Shown here piece by piece: positions 8,852-18,000 of a DNA stretch of 64,000 bases. Position 1 is the stretch's first letter; each line of letters starts with the position of its first letter. The translations under genes were made by a program, and so were the position numbers. The notes under the pieces were generated by a model. That model made no database searches and was not told where the DNA came from. It worked only from the letters and a program-made list of their open reading frames with translations. The stretch comes from Crassaminicella profunda (GTDB taxonomy: Bacteria; Bacillota; Clostridia; Peptostreptococcales; Thermotaleaceae), in assembly GCF_019884785.1 (NCBI RefSeq), contig NZ_CP082326.1, positions 2,721,355-2,785,354 of the forward strand. The letters run 5' to 3'.

Positions 8852-9687
8852 GATTTTCTTTCCTCCAAACAAACATTCCTTTTGTTCTCTAGATAATATC
8901 CTATATAAGATAATGTAAGTAAAAACAATGAAAGAACTACCCCTACAGGCAATAACCACCATTTCCATACATCTAGATAAGTAAATGCCATAGCATTATT
9001 CATAATCTTGCCAAGACTAATGGCTTTAGGATCTACCAATCCTAAATATGAAAGACTCACTTCCATAAAAACAGCAATTCTTGCATTTCTGATAAACGTA
9101 GCCATAATCATTGGAAAAATTTCAGGAAGAATATGTCTTTTAAAAAGATATATTGTACTTCCGCCAAAGGTTCTCGCTGCATATACAGATAAATTTTCTT
9201 TACATATCATCACTTGAGAACGTATGACCTTAAGAGGTCCTTGCCAATTTAATAAACTAATCATAAGTATTAAAGTAATTCCACTAGGTCGTATATAAGA
9301 AGCCACTAATAAACAAATAATAAATTCAGGCAGTGCCAAGAATATATCGCAAAGCCTTAAAATCAACCGATCAAAGATTCCTCCTATTAAAGCTGCTGTT
9401 GTTCCTAAAATTGTAGCTATAAAGGTTGCTATCATCCCTACAAATACACTTGTAAAAATAGAAGCTCTTACTCCATAAAGAAGCCTTGAAAAAATATCTT
9501 GTCCTATATCATTCGTTCCTAAGATATGCTCTTTAGATGGTGACAAAAGTACTTCCTTTGAAGAATCCATAGGAGGTGATAATCCCATAAAAGGTGTAAT
9601 GATTGCAATGATTATAAAGCATAAAAGGCAACTGCCCCCTACTACTACAAAAATATCTTTTTCTAAAATTTTTCTACTCATTCTCAA
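8848..9687 (-). CDS. ABC transporter permease, NikC/OppC type
   Basis: The 279-residue protein is an inner-membrane permease of the dipeptide/nickel family. It has an N-terminal helix, the OppC_N-type segment PPMDSSKEVLLSPSKEHILG followed by TNDIGQDIFSRLLYG, several hydrophobic helices, and the EAA-like loop IYLFKRHILPEIFPMIMATF that contacts the ATPase. It likely starts at TTG 9687, which has AGAAGG 7 nt upstream; an ATG at 9681 is the alternative. It follows the NikB-type permease after 5 nt and overlaps the ATPase gene by 4 nt. Confidence 0.88.
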   Translation of the reverse strand: MRMSRKILEKDIFVVVGGSCLLCFIIIAIITPFMGLSPPMDSSKEVLLSPSKEHILGTNDIGQDIFSRLLYGVRASIFTSVFVGMIATFIATILGTTAALIGGIFDRLILRLCDIFLALPEFIICLLVASYIRPSGITLILMISLLNWQGPLKVIRSQVMICKENLSVYAARTFGGSTIYLFKRHILPEIFPMIMATFIRNARIAVFMEVSLSYLGLVDPKAISLGKIMNNAMAFTYLDVWKWWLLPVGVVLSLFLLTLSYIGYYLENKRNVCLEERKS

Positions 9688-9692
9688 ATTTC

Positions 9693-10655
9693 TTACCTTC
9701 TCTCACTATATTTCAAATGAATTCCTTCTGCTATGCCATTAAAAATCAAAACCATCGTAGCAACCATGAAAAAGGTTCCTTGTAAAACAGGATAATCTCT
9801 CACTTGAATGGCTTCATAAATAAGACTCCCAAGTCCTGGATAAGAAAAAACAACTTCAATCAGCAATGCCCCTACAAACATTCTTCCCATAATAATGGCA
9901 GCCATTGTTAATAAGGGAATAAAAGAATTTTTCCCTAAATATCTATGCTTCATCACATGCTCTCCTAAGCCTTTTGCTATAGCCGTACGCATATAATATT
10001 TTTTCCTCACTATAATAGATGTGTTTCTAGTCAATAAATACATATTTGACACTTCTGCAATAACAATCGTAATCACAGGTAAAATCAGATGCATTAAAAT
10101 ATCTTGTATCCTATGGATTCCTGTAAAATCTGAACAAGCTGTCTCACATCCACCCAGAGGAAACCATCCTAGCTGTACACTAAAAAATATCAAAAAAAGC
10201 ATTCCTAAAAAAAATTGTGGAAAACCACTGATAAAAATCATGACGCTTAATAAATATTTATCAAGCCTTTTTCCATGATGATAACCACTTTCTATTCCCG
10301 TTAAATATCCTATGAGTAAAGAAAAAAACATACTCGTCATCACCAAAAGAATGGTCCATGGTATATATGAAAAAATGAGATCTATGACTTTTTTCTTATA
10401 AAAATACGAATATCCAAAATCAAATTGTATTAAGCCCTTTATATATTTAAAAAATTGGATATATAGGGGTTGATCTAAACCAAAATCAACTACCAATTTT
10501 TTATACATTTCATCTGTCATTTCAAAAAGAACTTGGTCTCCTATTAAAGTTGTAACAGGATCTCCTGGCAATAATCTTGGCAACATAAAATTTAATACAA
10601 TTAAACAAATAAATGCAGCCACATAATCCTTATAGACCTTTTTATATTTTTCCAT
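9693..10655 (-). CDS. ABC transporter permease, NikB/OppB type
   Basis: The 320-residue protein is the first gene of the operon behind the cobalamin riboswitch. It shows the OppB-family N-terminus (FICLIVLNFMLPRLLPGDPV), the segment VDFGLDQPLYIQFFKYIKGL with QFDFGYSY, six hydrophobic segments and the ATPase-contact loop YYMRTAIAKGLGEHVMKHRY. It forms a heterodimeric channel with the next permease. GGGAGAG precedes the ATG by 5 nt. Confidence 0.88.
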   Translation of the reverse strand: MEKYKKVYKDYVAAFICLIVLNFMLPRLLPGDPVTTLIGDQVLFEMTDEMYKKLVVDFGLDQPLYIQFFKYIKGLIQFDFGYSYFYKKKVIDLIFSYIPWTILLVMTSMFFSLLIGYLTGIESGYHHGKRLDKYLLSVMIFISGFPQFFLGMLFLIFFSVQLGWFPLGGCETACSDFTGIHRIQDILMHLILPVITIVIAEVSNMYLLTRNTSIIVRKKYYMRTAIAKGLGEHVMKHRYLGKNSFIPLLTMAAIIMGRMFVGALLIEVVFSYPGLGSLIYEAIQVRDYPVLQGTFFMVATMVLIFNGIAEGIHLKYSERR

Positions 10656-10695
10656 AAAACTCTCCCTTTTTGTTCATTACTAAAAACTCTGCATC

Positions 10696-10731
10696 AAAAA
10701 AAGTCCTATCCCTTTGCGGATAGAACTTTTT
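10696..10731 (-). terminator. Cobalamin riboswitch terminator
   Basis: The reverse strand GTTCTATCC-GCAAA-GGGATAGGAC followed by seven T residues is an intrinsic terminator between the aptamer and the first permease. Cobalamin binding would be expected to favour it and shut the operon off. Confidence 0.88.
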
Positions 10732-10789
10732 ATTAAAAGCTTCAATATATAAAAAATTGCTCCTTCCCGCCGAAGGCTTTCATTTTAAA

Positions 10790-10955
10790 TGATAGGCAGG
10801 TCTCCTGGCTTATGAATCATCTAGACTAATCACCTTCCCAATCCTAAAATCAGTGGTAAATCATTAGTCTATCTTCATTTACAGTAGCGGGGGCTGCGTT
10901 GGATTTTCACCTAACTTCCCTTTTCATTGATAATCCTCATTATCAACACCTAGCA
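10790..10955 (-). promoter_or_regulatory. Cobalamin (B12) riboswitch
   Basis: The reverse strand contains the conserved core in order: GGTG...GGGAA, GTGAAAATCC, GCAGCCCCCGCTACTGTAA, GGGAAGGTGATTAG, and the B12 box AGCCAGGAGACCTGCC. This is the adenosylcobalamin-type aptamer. It lies about 135 nt upstream of the Nik/Opp-type transporter operon with a terminator between, so uptake should be repressed when cobalamin is plentiful. Confidence 0.95.
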
Positions 10956-11074
10956 TTCTTTTAAAATTTTTTCTTTTCCGCCAACATATAATTGGCATTT
11001 GCTAATTAAATTATATCTTAAATGTTGTTTTTGTCAAATGCCATATTCAATTTTAATGATTATTTTTTATATTC

Positions 11075-11093
11075 AACAATGAATATCATTATC
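11075..11093 (-). promoter_or_regulatory. Fur-box-like 19-mer upstream of the riboswitch operon
   Basis: The reverse strand GATAATGATATTCATTGTT matches 16 of 19 positions of the classical Fur box GATAATGATAATCATTATC. It lies at about +11 to +29 of the predicted leftward start and abuts the -35 box of the rightward crp promoter, the same geometry as the site at 18966-18984. Confidence 0.6.
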
Positions 11094-11094
11094 T

Positions 11095-11123
11095 TTTACT
11101 TTCTATTCAAATTATACTATAAT
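11095..11123 (+). promoter_or_regulatory. Promoter of the Crp/Fnr gene at 11182 (back to back with leftward promoter)
   Basis: TTTACT (11095-11100), a 17-nt spacer and TATAAT (11118-11123) drive the rightward regulator gene. Immediately beside it ATTATA at 11111-11116 reads TATAAT on the reverse strand and is the likely -10 of the leftward riboswitch operon. Confidence 0.65.
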
Positions 11124-11138
11124 AAATTTAAGAAAACT

Positions 11139-11152
11139 GTATCTACTGATAC
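11139..11152. promoter_or_regulatory. Crp/Fnr-type operator GTATC-N4-GATAC
   Basis: The perfect dyad GTATCTACTGATAC (with outer T/A pairing as well) lies 22 nt upstream of the leftward -10 at 11116-11111, so it is centred near -41.5. It lies about 10 nt downstream of the rightward start. This placement suits activation of the transporter operon and autorepression of the regulator. Related sites are at 19031, 21807 and 25186. Confidence 0.7.
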
Positions 11153-11181
11153 ACTCTAATTTTTTTGAAAGGAAATTTATT

Positions 11182-11859
11182 ATGAATAAACTATTTATAT
11201 CGCTTCAAAACTCTAATTTATTTAAAGGAAAATCTTTAAATGAAATCAAAACTCTTTTATCAAAAATCATCTATAATGTTCAATCATATAAAGAAAATGA
11301 AATCATATTTTCTCCTCATCAGCTTGCTGATACAATGGGAATTATTTTATCTGGATCTATCGATATTGAACAGCTCTCTCCATCTGGAAAAATTATTATC
11401 CTCAAAAGAAAAAATAGTCCAGATTTAATTGCTGAACCATCACTATTTTCTAAATCAAAATATTATCCATCTACTGTTGCTGTATATAAATCTGCTAAAA
11501 TATTATTGATCCATAAAAATCAGCTTCTTAAATTATTTTTAATAGATAATGATATTATGTTAAACTTTTTAGAATCTGTATCTGATTCTATGCTTATATT
11601 AAAACATAAAATTTCTATTCTCTCTCTCAATTCTATACAAGAAAGAATAGTTGCATTTCTTATACATGCTTATAAAAATACTAATTCTACGGTGATTACT
11701 TTGCCTTTTTCAAAAAAAGCTTGGGCTGAATACATAAATGTTTCAAGAACTTCTCTTTCAAGAGAATTGAGAAATTTAGAAATAGAGGGAATTATATCTT
11801 TTGATAGGCACACTATAGAGATTAAAGATTTAGAAAAACTAGAAGAAATACTCTTTTAG
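11182..11859 (+). CDS. Crp/Fnr family transcription regulator (first of three)
   Basis: The 225-residue protein has an N-terminal cyclic-nucleotide-binding-like beta barrel (about residues 10-125, with IILSGSIDIEQLSPSGK), a long dimer helix, and a C-terminal winged helix with recognition helix VSRTSLSRELRNLE. No cysteines for an iron-sulfur cluster are clustered at the N-terminus, so the effector is unlikely to be sensed FNR-style. The canonical cAMP-binding arginine-glutamate motif is not evident. It is divergent from the cobalamin-riboswitch operon and is a paralogue of the gene at 19069. The ATG follows GAAAGGAAA. Confidence 0.88.
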   Translation: MNKLFISLQNSNLFKGKSLNEIKTLLSKIIYNVQSYKENEIIFSPHQLADTMGIILSGSIDIEQLSPSGKIIILKRKNSPDLIAEPSLFSKSKYYPSTVAVYKSAKILLIHKNQLLKLFLIDNDIMLNFLESVSDSMLILKHKISILSLNSIQERIVAFLIHAYKNTNSTVITLPFSKKAWAEYINVSRTSLSRELRNLEIEGIISFDRHTIEIKDLEKLEEILF

Positions 11860-11864
11860 CAAAC

Positions 11865-11889
11865 GAGAACCCTCGAAAAAAGGATTCTC
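11865..11889. terminator. Convergent hairpin between crp gene and ABC operon
   Basis: GAGAACCC/AGGATTCTC forms a short hairpin with an eight-base loop in the 44 nt between two converging genes. T runs are weak on both strands, so termination strength is uncertain. Confidence 0.45.
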
Positions 11890-11903
11890 TCTTATGTTTA
11901 ATT

Positions 11904-12602
11904 TCAATATTTTACAATACAATCCACAATTTCACTTCTTATTTTCATCAATGTTTCATCTTTTAAATTTCTTTCTCTCTTTAATTTTTTTATTTTAAAC
12001 TCCTTGATTATCTTCGTCGGTCTATTAGATAAAACTAAAATCCTATCTCCGAGCAAAAGGGCTTCATCTATTTCATGGGTAACAAATATAATTGAATTTC
12101 TCTTCATTTCCCAAAGGTTTAGTAAATGTTCAATCATAGTAAACCTTAAATTATAATCAAGAGATTTAAAAGGTTCATCCATCAGTAACAAATCGGCCTC
12201 ATAATTAAACCCTCTTGCAATAGAGCATCTTTGTCTCATTCCACCGCTCAAATTTACAGGATAATAATTTTCAAAACCTTCAAGACCAACCCTTTCAATC
12301 AATGCCTTTATTTGATCTTTTGTATTTTTTCTATTTACAATATGAATATTTTCATAAACGCTCTTCCAGGGTAACAATCGATCTTCTTGAAATACATAGC
12401 TGATATTTTTACTTTTGTTTACAAGCTCTCCTTTAGAGGGTGTTAAATTTCCTGATATCATATTGAGCATGGTAGATTTTCCACACCCAGATGGTCCAAT
12501 AATACAAAGAATCTCTTCTTCATTGACTTTTAGCGAAAAATCTTTTATTACAATAACCTTTCCAAATGCTTTTTCTATTTTGTTCATTTGCAAAATCATC
12601 AT
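11904..12602 (-). CDS. ABC transporter ATP-binding protein, SsuB/TauB-like
   Basis: The 232-residue protein is a single nucleotide-binding domain: Walker A GPSGCGKST, Q-loop YVFQEDRLLPWKSV, signature LSGGMRQRCSIARGF, Walker B LLLMDEPFKSLD and switch histidine VTHEIDEAL. The LLPWKSVYENI segment is typical of nitrate/sulfonate/taurine-type ATPases. The likely start is ATG 12602 with AAGGGGAAAG before it. This overlaps the upstream permease by 83 nt, a long overlap for an operon pair. It is the last gene of the operon that begins with the activase-like protein. Confidence 0.88.
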   Translation of the reverse strand: MMILQMNKIEKAFGKVIVIKDFSLKVNEEEILCIIGPSGCGKSTMLNMISGNLTPSKGELVNKSKNISYVFQEDRLLPWKSVYENIHIVNRKNTKDQIKALIERVGLEGFENYYPVNLSGGMRQRCSIARGFNYEADLLLMDEPFKSLDYNLRFTMIEHLLNLWEMKRNSIIFVTHEIDEALLLGDRILVLSNRPTKIIKEFKIKKLKRERNLKDETLMKIRSEIVDCIVKY

Positions 12603-13353
12603 TTTCTTTCCCCTTATTTCTAAAATCAAATACAAAATCTATTAGCTTTTGAGATAACCCTCCTAAAAAAATCACAATAATGGTCCACCCTAAAACCTTC
12701 CCTGTTTCTATATTCAATCGTGCATTGGTTATTTCTGCTCCAATTCCTGTGCTAGCGCTTAAAACCTCTCCCATGATCACTAATTTCCATCCTAATCCAA
12801 CAGCTATAGTTATTCCTGATTTGAAATAAGAATGGAGAGACGGAAGTGTAATCTCAAACAATCTATCCTTTTTTGAAAAATGAAAAACTCTTGCCATTTC
12901 AATGAGCTTAGGATCAATATTTTCAAATCCTTCTACAATATTGATAATCATTATAGGAATACTTGCAATAAATACAATAAACACTGTAGCTTGCCCATCT
13001 AACCCGAACCAAATCATTCCAAGTGCTAACCACGATATAGGTGGTGTAGCCTGTATAATATGAAATACAGGCTCAAATAAATTTTTTATTCTTTTGTATT
13101 CACCTATTGCTAATCCCAAAATACTCCCTAATAAAACAGCCCCTAAAAGACCTACAAAAAGTCTTTTTATAGTGATTAGCACATGACTTAGAAAATTCAT
13201 ATCACTTAAGACATTTCTTGTATCTTCCCATGTTTGAATAGGTCCTGGCAGGATTATGGGTGAATAAATGGTAGATAATCCTCCCCAAATGATCAACAAA
13301 ACAAACATTGTTTTAAAAATATCCCTACTTTTCTTCGTAATAATAATTTTCAT
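12520..13353 (-). CDS. ABC transporter permease, SsuC/TauC-like
   Basis: The 277-residue membrane protein has six hydrophobic segments, the family start region SPIILPGPIQTWEDTRNVL, and the EAA loop IEMARVFHFSKKDRLFEITL that meets the ATPase. The start is the ATG at 13353, 10 nt after GGAGGG; it overlaps the binding-protein gene by 29 nt. The C-terminal 25 or so residues after FVFDFRNKGK are hydrophilic and are encoded in the overlap with the ATPase gene. Confidence 0.87.
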   Translation of the reverse strand: MKIIITKKSRDIFKTMFVLLIIWGGLSTIYSPIILPGPIQTWEDTRNVLSDMNFLSHVLITIKRLFVGLLGAVLLGSILGLAIGEYKRIKNLFEPVFHIIQATPPISWLALGMIWFGLDGQATVFIVFIASIPIMIINIVEGFENIDPKLIEMARVFHFSKKDRLFEITLPSLHSYFKSGITIAVGLGWKLVIMGEVLSASTGIGAEITNARLNIETGKVLGWTIIVIFLGGLSQKLIDFVFDFRNKGKENDDFANEQNRKSIWKGYCNKRFFAKSQ

Positions 13354-14326
13354 CTGGAGTTTTCCCTCCAATGCTATCTGCTTTGAAATTTAAAAGGGTC
13401 TCATAATATTTTTCTAAATCCTTCTTTGCCTCATTAGCTTGTTTATACTTAAGTCCTAAGGTTGGCATAGATTTTTCTATTAACCCTTTATTTAAACCTA
13501 GATATTTTTCTACTAATTGTGCAGATTCTTTAGGGTTTTCTAATGTCCACTGAAGCGCTTTTTCATATTCCTTTTCAAATAATTGTACTAACTCTTTATT
13601 TTCACTTAAAAACTTATTATTTGTAACAATCCCTGCATTAGGAATATCATATTCCATTCCTTTTATTTTTTTCCACTCATCCATATAATCAAAAATTACT
13701 CTTACCTTTTCATTTCCCATCTTACTTGCTGTTATGAAGGGTTCGATGTTCATAGCATATTGGATTTGCCCTACCTTTACCATTTGTGCAATCTCTGACG
13801 GTGTTGAATAAATTATTTCAACATCCTTTCCAGCTTCTAATCCGTGTTCCTTTAATAAATATTGTGTAATAATATCAGGAGGAGCACTTTTAAAAGGAAT
13901 ATATAATTTCTTTCCTTTTAAATCTTTCCATTCATTGCAATTTGAATCTGTAGTTGATAAATACATAACGCCCCATGTATCTACATTCGTAAGCTTTATA
14001 TCTACACCTTTATTGTATAACTTAGCTGCTGTATTTACTGGTATAGCTAAAAATCCATAATCTGAGCTAGTAGCAATAGTCAATAGCTCTTCCACGCCAT
14101 TCCATATTTTAAAATCAATTTTCACATTTTCCCCTAATGCATTTGTTTCCATCATTCTTAGTAAAGGAATTGTAGGGGGTGCCTTTGGTCCACTCATAAC
14201 AATCTTTATTTCTTCTTTTTGTTTTTCAGCAGATACCTTCGTCTCTTTATTTTCTGATTGATTACAACCAAATAACATGGTTATACTTAGTACTGCAATC
14301 AAAAGTAATGCAATCTTATTCTTCAT
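13325..14326 (-). CDS. ABC transporter substrate-binding lipoprotein, SsuA/NMT1-like
   Basis: The 333-residue protein has a lipoprotein signal (ALLLIAVLSITMLFGC, cysteine at 21) followed by a two-lobed binding fold: VMSGPKAPPTIPLLRMMET, GFLAIPVNTAAKLYNKG, WKDLKGKKLYIPFKSAPPDI, and INIEPF-like MNIEPFITASKMG. This pattern fits the nitrate/sulfonate/aromatic binding-protein class (COG0715). The ligand is not evident. It sits between two cupin genes and its own permease, in an operon with a Fur-box-like site at the front. Confidence 0.87.
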   Translation of the reverse strand: MKNKIALLLIAVLSITMLFGCNQSENKETKVSAEKQKEEIKIVMSGPKAPPTIPLLRMMETNALGENVKIDFKIWNGVEELLTIATSSDYGFLAIPVNTAAKLYNKGVDIKLTNVDTWGVMYLSTTDSNCNEWKDLKGKKLYIPFKSAPPDIITQYLLKEHGLEAGKDVEIIYSTPSEIAQMVKVGQIQYAMNIEPFITASKMGNEKVRVIFDYMDEWKKIKGMEYDIPNAGIVTNNKFLSENKELVQLFEKEYEKALQWTLENPKESAQLVEKYLGLNKGLIEKSMPTLGLKYKQANEAKKDLEKYYETLLNFKADSIGGKTPDENYYYEEK

Positions 14327-14340
14327 GATTTTTCAACTCC

Positions 14341-14688
14341 TTATTTTTGCGCCTTCACAATAATAATCATTATTTTAGATTTTTCTACTACATCAATACT
14401 ATGAAGTACATCTGGTGGTACAACAATTGTTTTTCCTTCCTTTAAAATAAATTTTTTATCTTCATCCATCACTACTTCAGCCTTTCCTTCGTATACATAA
14501 ATCATTGTATCTCCAGGCATTGAATAAGCACTTACTCCTTCTCCTTGTTCAAAGGCAAAAAGGGTCATACTAAAATCTTCTCTTTGTACAAGGGTCCTAC
14601 TTTCAACCCCTCCATCTACATACCCTATCAAATTTTTAAAATCTAACACTTTCTCAAAATCTATATTTTTGATATATTTTTCTTTCAT
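14341..14688 (-). CDS. Small cupin protein (second of pair, first His replaced)
   Basis: This 115-residue single-domain cupin is about 50 percent identical by eye to its neighbour at 14707. The usual metal-site histidine in motif 1 is a tyrosine here (SAYSMPGD against STHSAPGD in the neighbour), while the aspartate, the YVYEG glutamate and the motif 2 histidine (PPDVLH) are kept. It may therefore bind metal differently or not at all. GGAGC precedes ATG 14688; a GTG one codon earlier is possible. It is part of the activase-cupin-ABC operon. Confidence 0.82.
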   Translation of the reverse strand: MKEKYIKNIDFEKVLDFKNLIGYVDGGVESRTLVQREDFSMTLFAFEQGEGVSAYSMPGDTMIYVYEGKAEVVMDEDKKFILKEGKTIVVPPDVLHSIDVVEKSKIMIIIVKAQK

Positions 14689-14706
14689 CACAAAAGCTCC
14701 TGTCTA

Positions 14707-15063
14707 CTATTTATTTTCTTTCTGAGGTTTTACAACCGTAAGTAACATCTTGAATTTTTCAATTGATTCTAATGCATGGGGAATATTAGCAGGCATAACG
14801 GCTGTCTGTCCTTCTTTTAATACAACTTTTGTATCTTCTCCAATTGTAACATTCACACTACCTTCCATAACATACACCATGGCGTCTCCCGGTGCAGAAT
14901 GTGTACTTAGTCCCTCTCCTTGATCAAATGCAAATAAAGTAATACTCAAATCATTTCTTTGTACAAGGGTTTTACTACTTACTCTTCCCTCTGCATAATT
15001 AACTAAGTTCTTCAGCTCTAAAACTTCCTCAAAAGGTATGTTTTTTAAATATTTTTCTTGCAT
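14707..15063 (-). CDS. Small cupin protein (first of pair)
   Basis: The 118-residue protein is one cupin barrel, with motif 1 THSAPGDAMVYVMEG (His55, Asp60, Glu67) and motif 2 LKEGQTAVMPANIPHA (His96). These could hold one metal ion. Small cupins of this type have no single function; roles range from ligand sensing to isomerase chemistry. It lies 19 nt after the activase-like gene and 18 nt before its paralogue, which indicates tandem duplication within an operon. GGAGGAG precedes the ATG. Confidence 0.85.
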   Translation of the reverse strand: MQEKYLKNIPFEEVLELKNLVNYAEGRVSSKTLVQRNDLSITLFAFDQGEGLSTHSAPGDAMVYVMEGSVNVTIGEDTKVVLKEGQTAVMPANIPHALESIEKFKMLLTVVKPQKENK

Positions 15064-15082
15064 TTTTACTCCTCCTCATTTT

Positions 15083-18000
15083 TTATATATAATAGATGAA
15101 ATTTTGTATTTTTTCATCATTTCCACTATGTAAGCTTCCATCAAAACACAACTCTATATTAGGTTGAATCAATATATTTTTATCTTGTTCCTTTAAGAGC
15201 TTTAAAATAGTTCCTGTATTTTCATACATTGAACTCATCAAAAGTATGCCATTCATATGCTCTGGACATCTTAATGGTTTCACCATTCTATATCTACCAT
15301 TTCCGCCACAATATAATGGTAATTTTTCATCAGCCATTTTGATCATTTCATCTATATCTTTATCAAATGGACTATATACGCTAAGTTCCTTTGAAACTTG
15401 CTTCATGATTTCATTCATTTTACTCAAAAGTTTCTTCATTACTGAATGATCCTTTTTCTCTTTTCTTAAAAAGTCCACCCATTTAAAATACATGACCTCT
15501 GAAACAGGTTCATAATAAACTTTATTTTTTTGCTCCAATTTCTCAAGTTGATTATGATTGAGAAAAGGATTAAATATTATACTTATTTCTCCTAACACAT
15601 AAATTGATTTTTCATATTTTATTTTTGATAATTTTTCGTATATGCTATTAGCTATCATTCTCAATGAATATTCATTAAAAGTTCCTTCTTCTATCTCCTT
15701 CAATATTCTTTTTAAATATTCCTCTCGATCTTCTCTAGGAGAAGTCATAATAAGATCTCCTGCAATAATCATTAATAAAAATTCTTCCTCATATTTATCA
15801 TCTTCTAGTAAATCTTCCATAAATGGTGATTCTATTCTAACATCCTCATAGCCTTCAAGCTTAATCTTTTGATCTAGTAATCTTCCGTATTGTCCAAAGG
15901 TTTCACTTCCTTCTGTTTGTGGAACCCATATACATGCATTTGCTTTGTTTATTTCTTGAATCTTTGAGAATACATCCCCTAATAGTGCAGTTAAGGATAA
16001 ATACTCCTTTGATAGGGTATACTTTTTTCCAACTTCTAAAGATTTTTCATCTGTAGGTGAAAGAAGATTTACATGCATACCTTTTTTTCTTAATATGCCC
16101 TGCAATAAATGACTATAGGGATACAAATAAGGTATATACAATTGTTCATCATCCCTATAACTTTTTGTTATATCCTTATCTTTTTTCTTTACTTCTTCAT
16201 TCATTTTATTATTTTTCAAGCTTTCTATAAAAGCCTCTAATCTAGTCATAACGCCAACATTAGATGCATGCTCATCTACTTCTATATGTAGATAAGGCTT
16301 CTCACCCATTTCTTCCTTAAAATAATGACTCAATATTGTATCTGGTCCACATCCATGATTCGTAAGATATATAGCATAGAGGTTCTTATTCTCTTTTACA
16401 ATCTTTGCTCCTGATAAAATATGTTGACCAAAAGGCCAATACATATTCGGATAATCATCAGATAAATCATAGCTATGAGCTGGAAGATTTGATAAAGTAA
16501 GGACTTTATGTCCCATTTCTCTCAACCTTCTTGGAATTTCCATATTCAGCCCTTCATCTGCGATTCCATAAGCTCTTGTAATGATGACAAATGCTTTTTC
16601 ATCCTCTTTAAGAGAATCCATTAGCCCTTGTCCTAATGTTTCAACTTCTTCTTCAAATTGTTTAAACCTTTTTAGTCCTTTTTCCAACGCTAATGATGTC
16701 TCCCCTTTATTCTTTCCAAGTTTTTTCCCTAAATCTAGTAGTGTTTGCATCATATGTCCTTTGCCAAACTTAAAAGATAATGCTGGAGATAAAAGTTGAA
16801 TTCCTTTTTCTTTCAATTCCATAGTTTTTTCCACAATTTTAGGTGCTGTTTGCATATATACACACGCATAATCTTCTCTCGTCTTAGAGATGGGATGCTT
16901 CATCGTATACAAGCTAGGCAAAAATATATAATCTACCCCTTTTTTAATCAATGCTGCTACATGACCATTAATCAATTTTATAGGATAACAAGTCTCATCT
17001 AGTGCATATTCTTGACTTAATGCGATAATATCCTTATTGGTTTCTTCCGATAATAAAACATTAAATCCTAAAGTTTTAAAAAATTCATTGAACAAAGGAA
17101 ATAGCTTGTGTATGAAAAGAACCCTTGGAATTCCTATGGTAAGTTTTTTATCCTCTAGATCTCTTGTATATCCCTTTAAAAAGAATTTATTGATTTCATC
17201 TTCCATATCTAGTGACTCACTAGCTTCTATTCTTGTTTCTTTTTTATTTTCTAATTCTTCTTTTGTTAATAACGCTACACCATAAGCTCCTGTAACACTG
17301 AAAAATGGTGGTACGCTGATTTTCTTTCCAAGTACGGCTCTAAAAGCATTAACCACTGCTTGATTATGAGCAATTCCTCCTTGTAAAAAGATTTTATTTC
17401 CTATCTTTTTATTCATAACGACTCTATTTAGATAATTGTTTACAATTGAATAACTAAGCCCTGCTGTAATATTTTCTTTACTTTTCCCTTGTGCTAAAGC
17501 CTTTGAAATATTTCCTTCTATAAAAACAGTACATCGCTCTCCTAAATTCAAAGGTTTATTTCCTTTTAAAGCAATTTTTTCATATTCTTCTATAGGAATT
17601 TTTAATTTTTTTGCTTGTTCCTCAATAAATGAACCTGTTCCAGCAGCACAAATTTTATTCATTTCAAAATCAACAACACAGCCATCCTGTATACTGATAT
17701 ATTTTGAATCTTGACCCCCTATCTCAAAAATCGTATCTACATCCTGATCCATCTCAATAGCACCCTTTGCCTGTGCTGTAATCTCATTTACAATTAAATC
17801 TGCTTTAATTTTTCTTCCAATCATAGTTCTCCCGGAACCAGTTGTACCTATTCCTATTACATTGAGCCTTCCATTAAACTCCTCTTGAATAGATTTGAGA
17901 CCTATATTTACAGATTTTTCAGGATTCCCTTTCGTTCTTATATATCTATATGACAATACCTCTTTATTTTTATCAATTAGTACCAGATTCGTACTCGTAG

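Noticed and set aside
8852-8968. 39-residue N-terminal extension of the fused ATPase
   Set aside because: It lies within the permease gene, has no ribosome site, and GTG 8851 has GGAGGA at correct spacing with a GTGA overlap.
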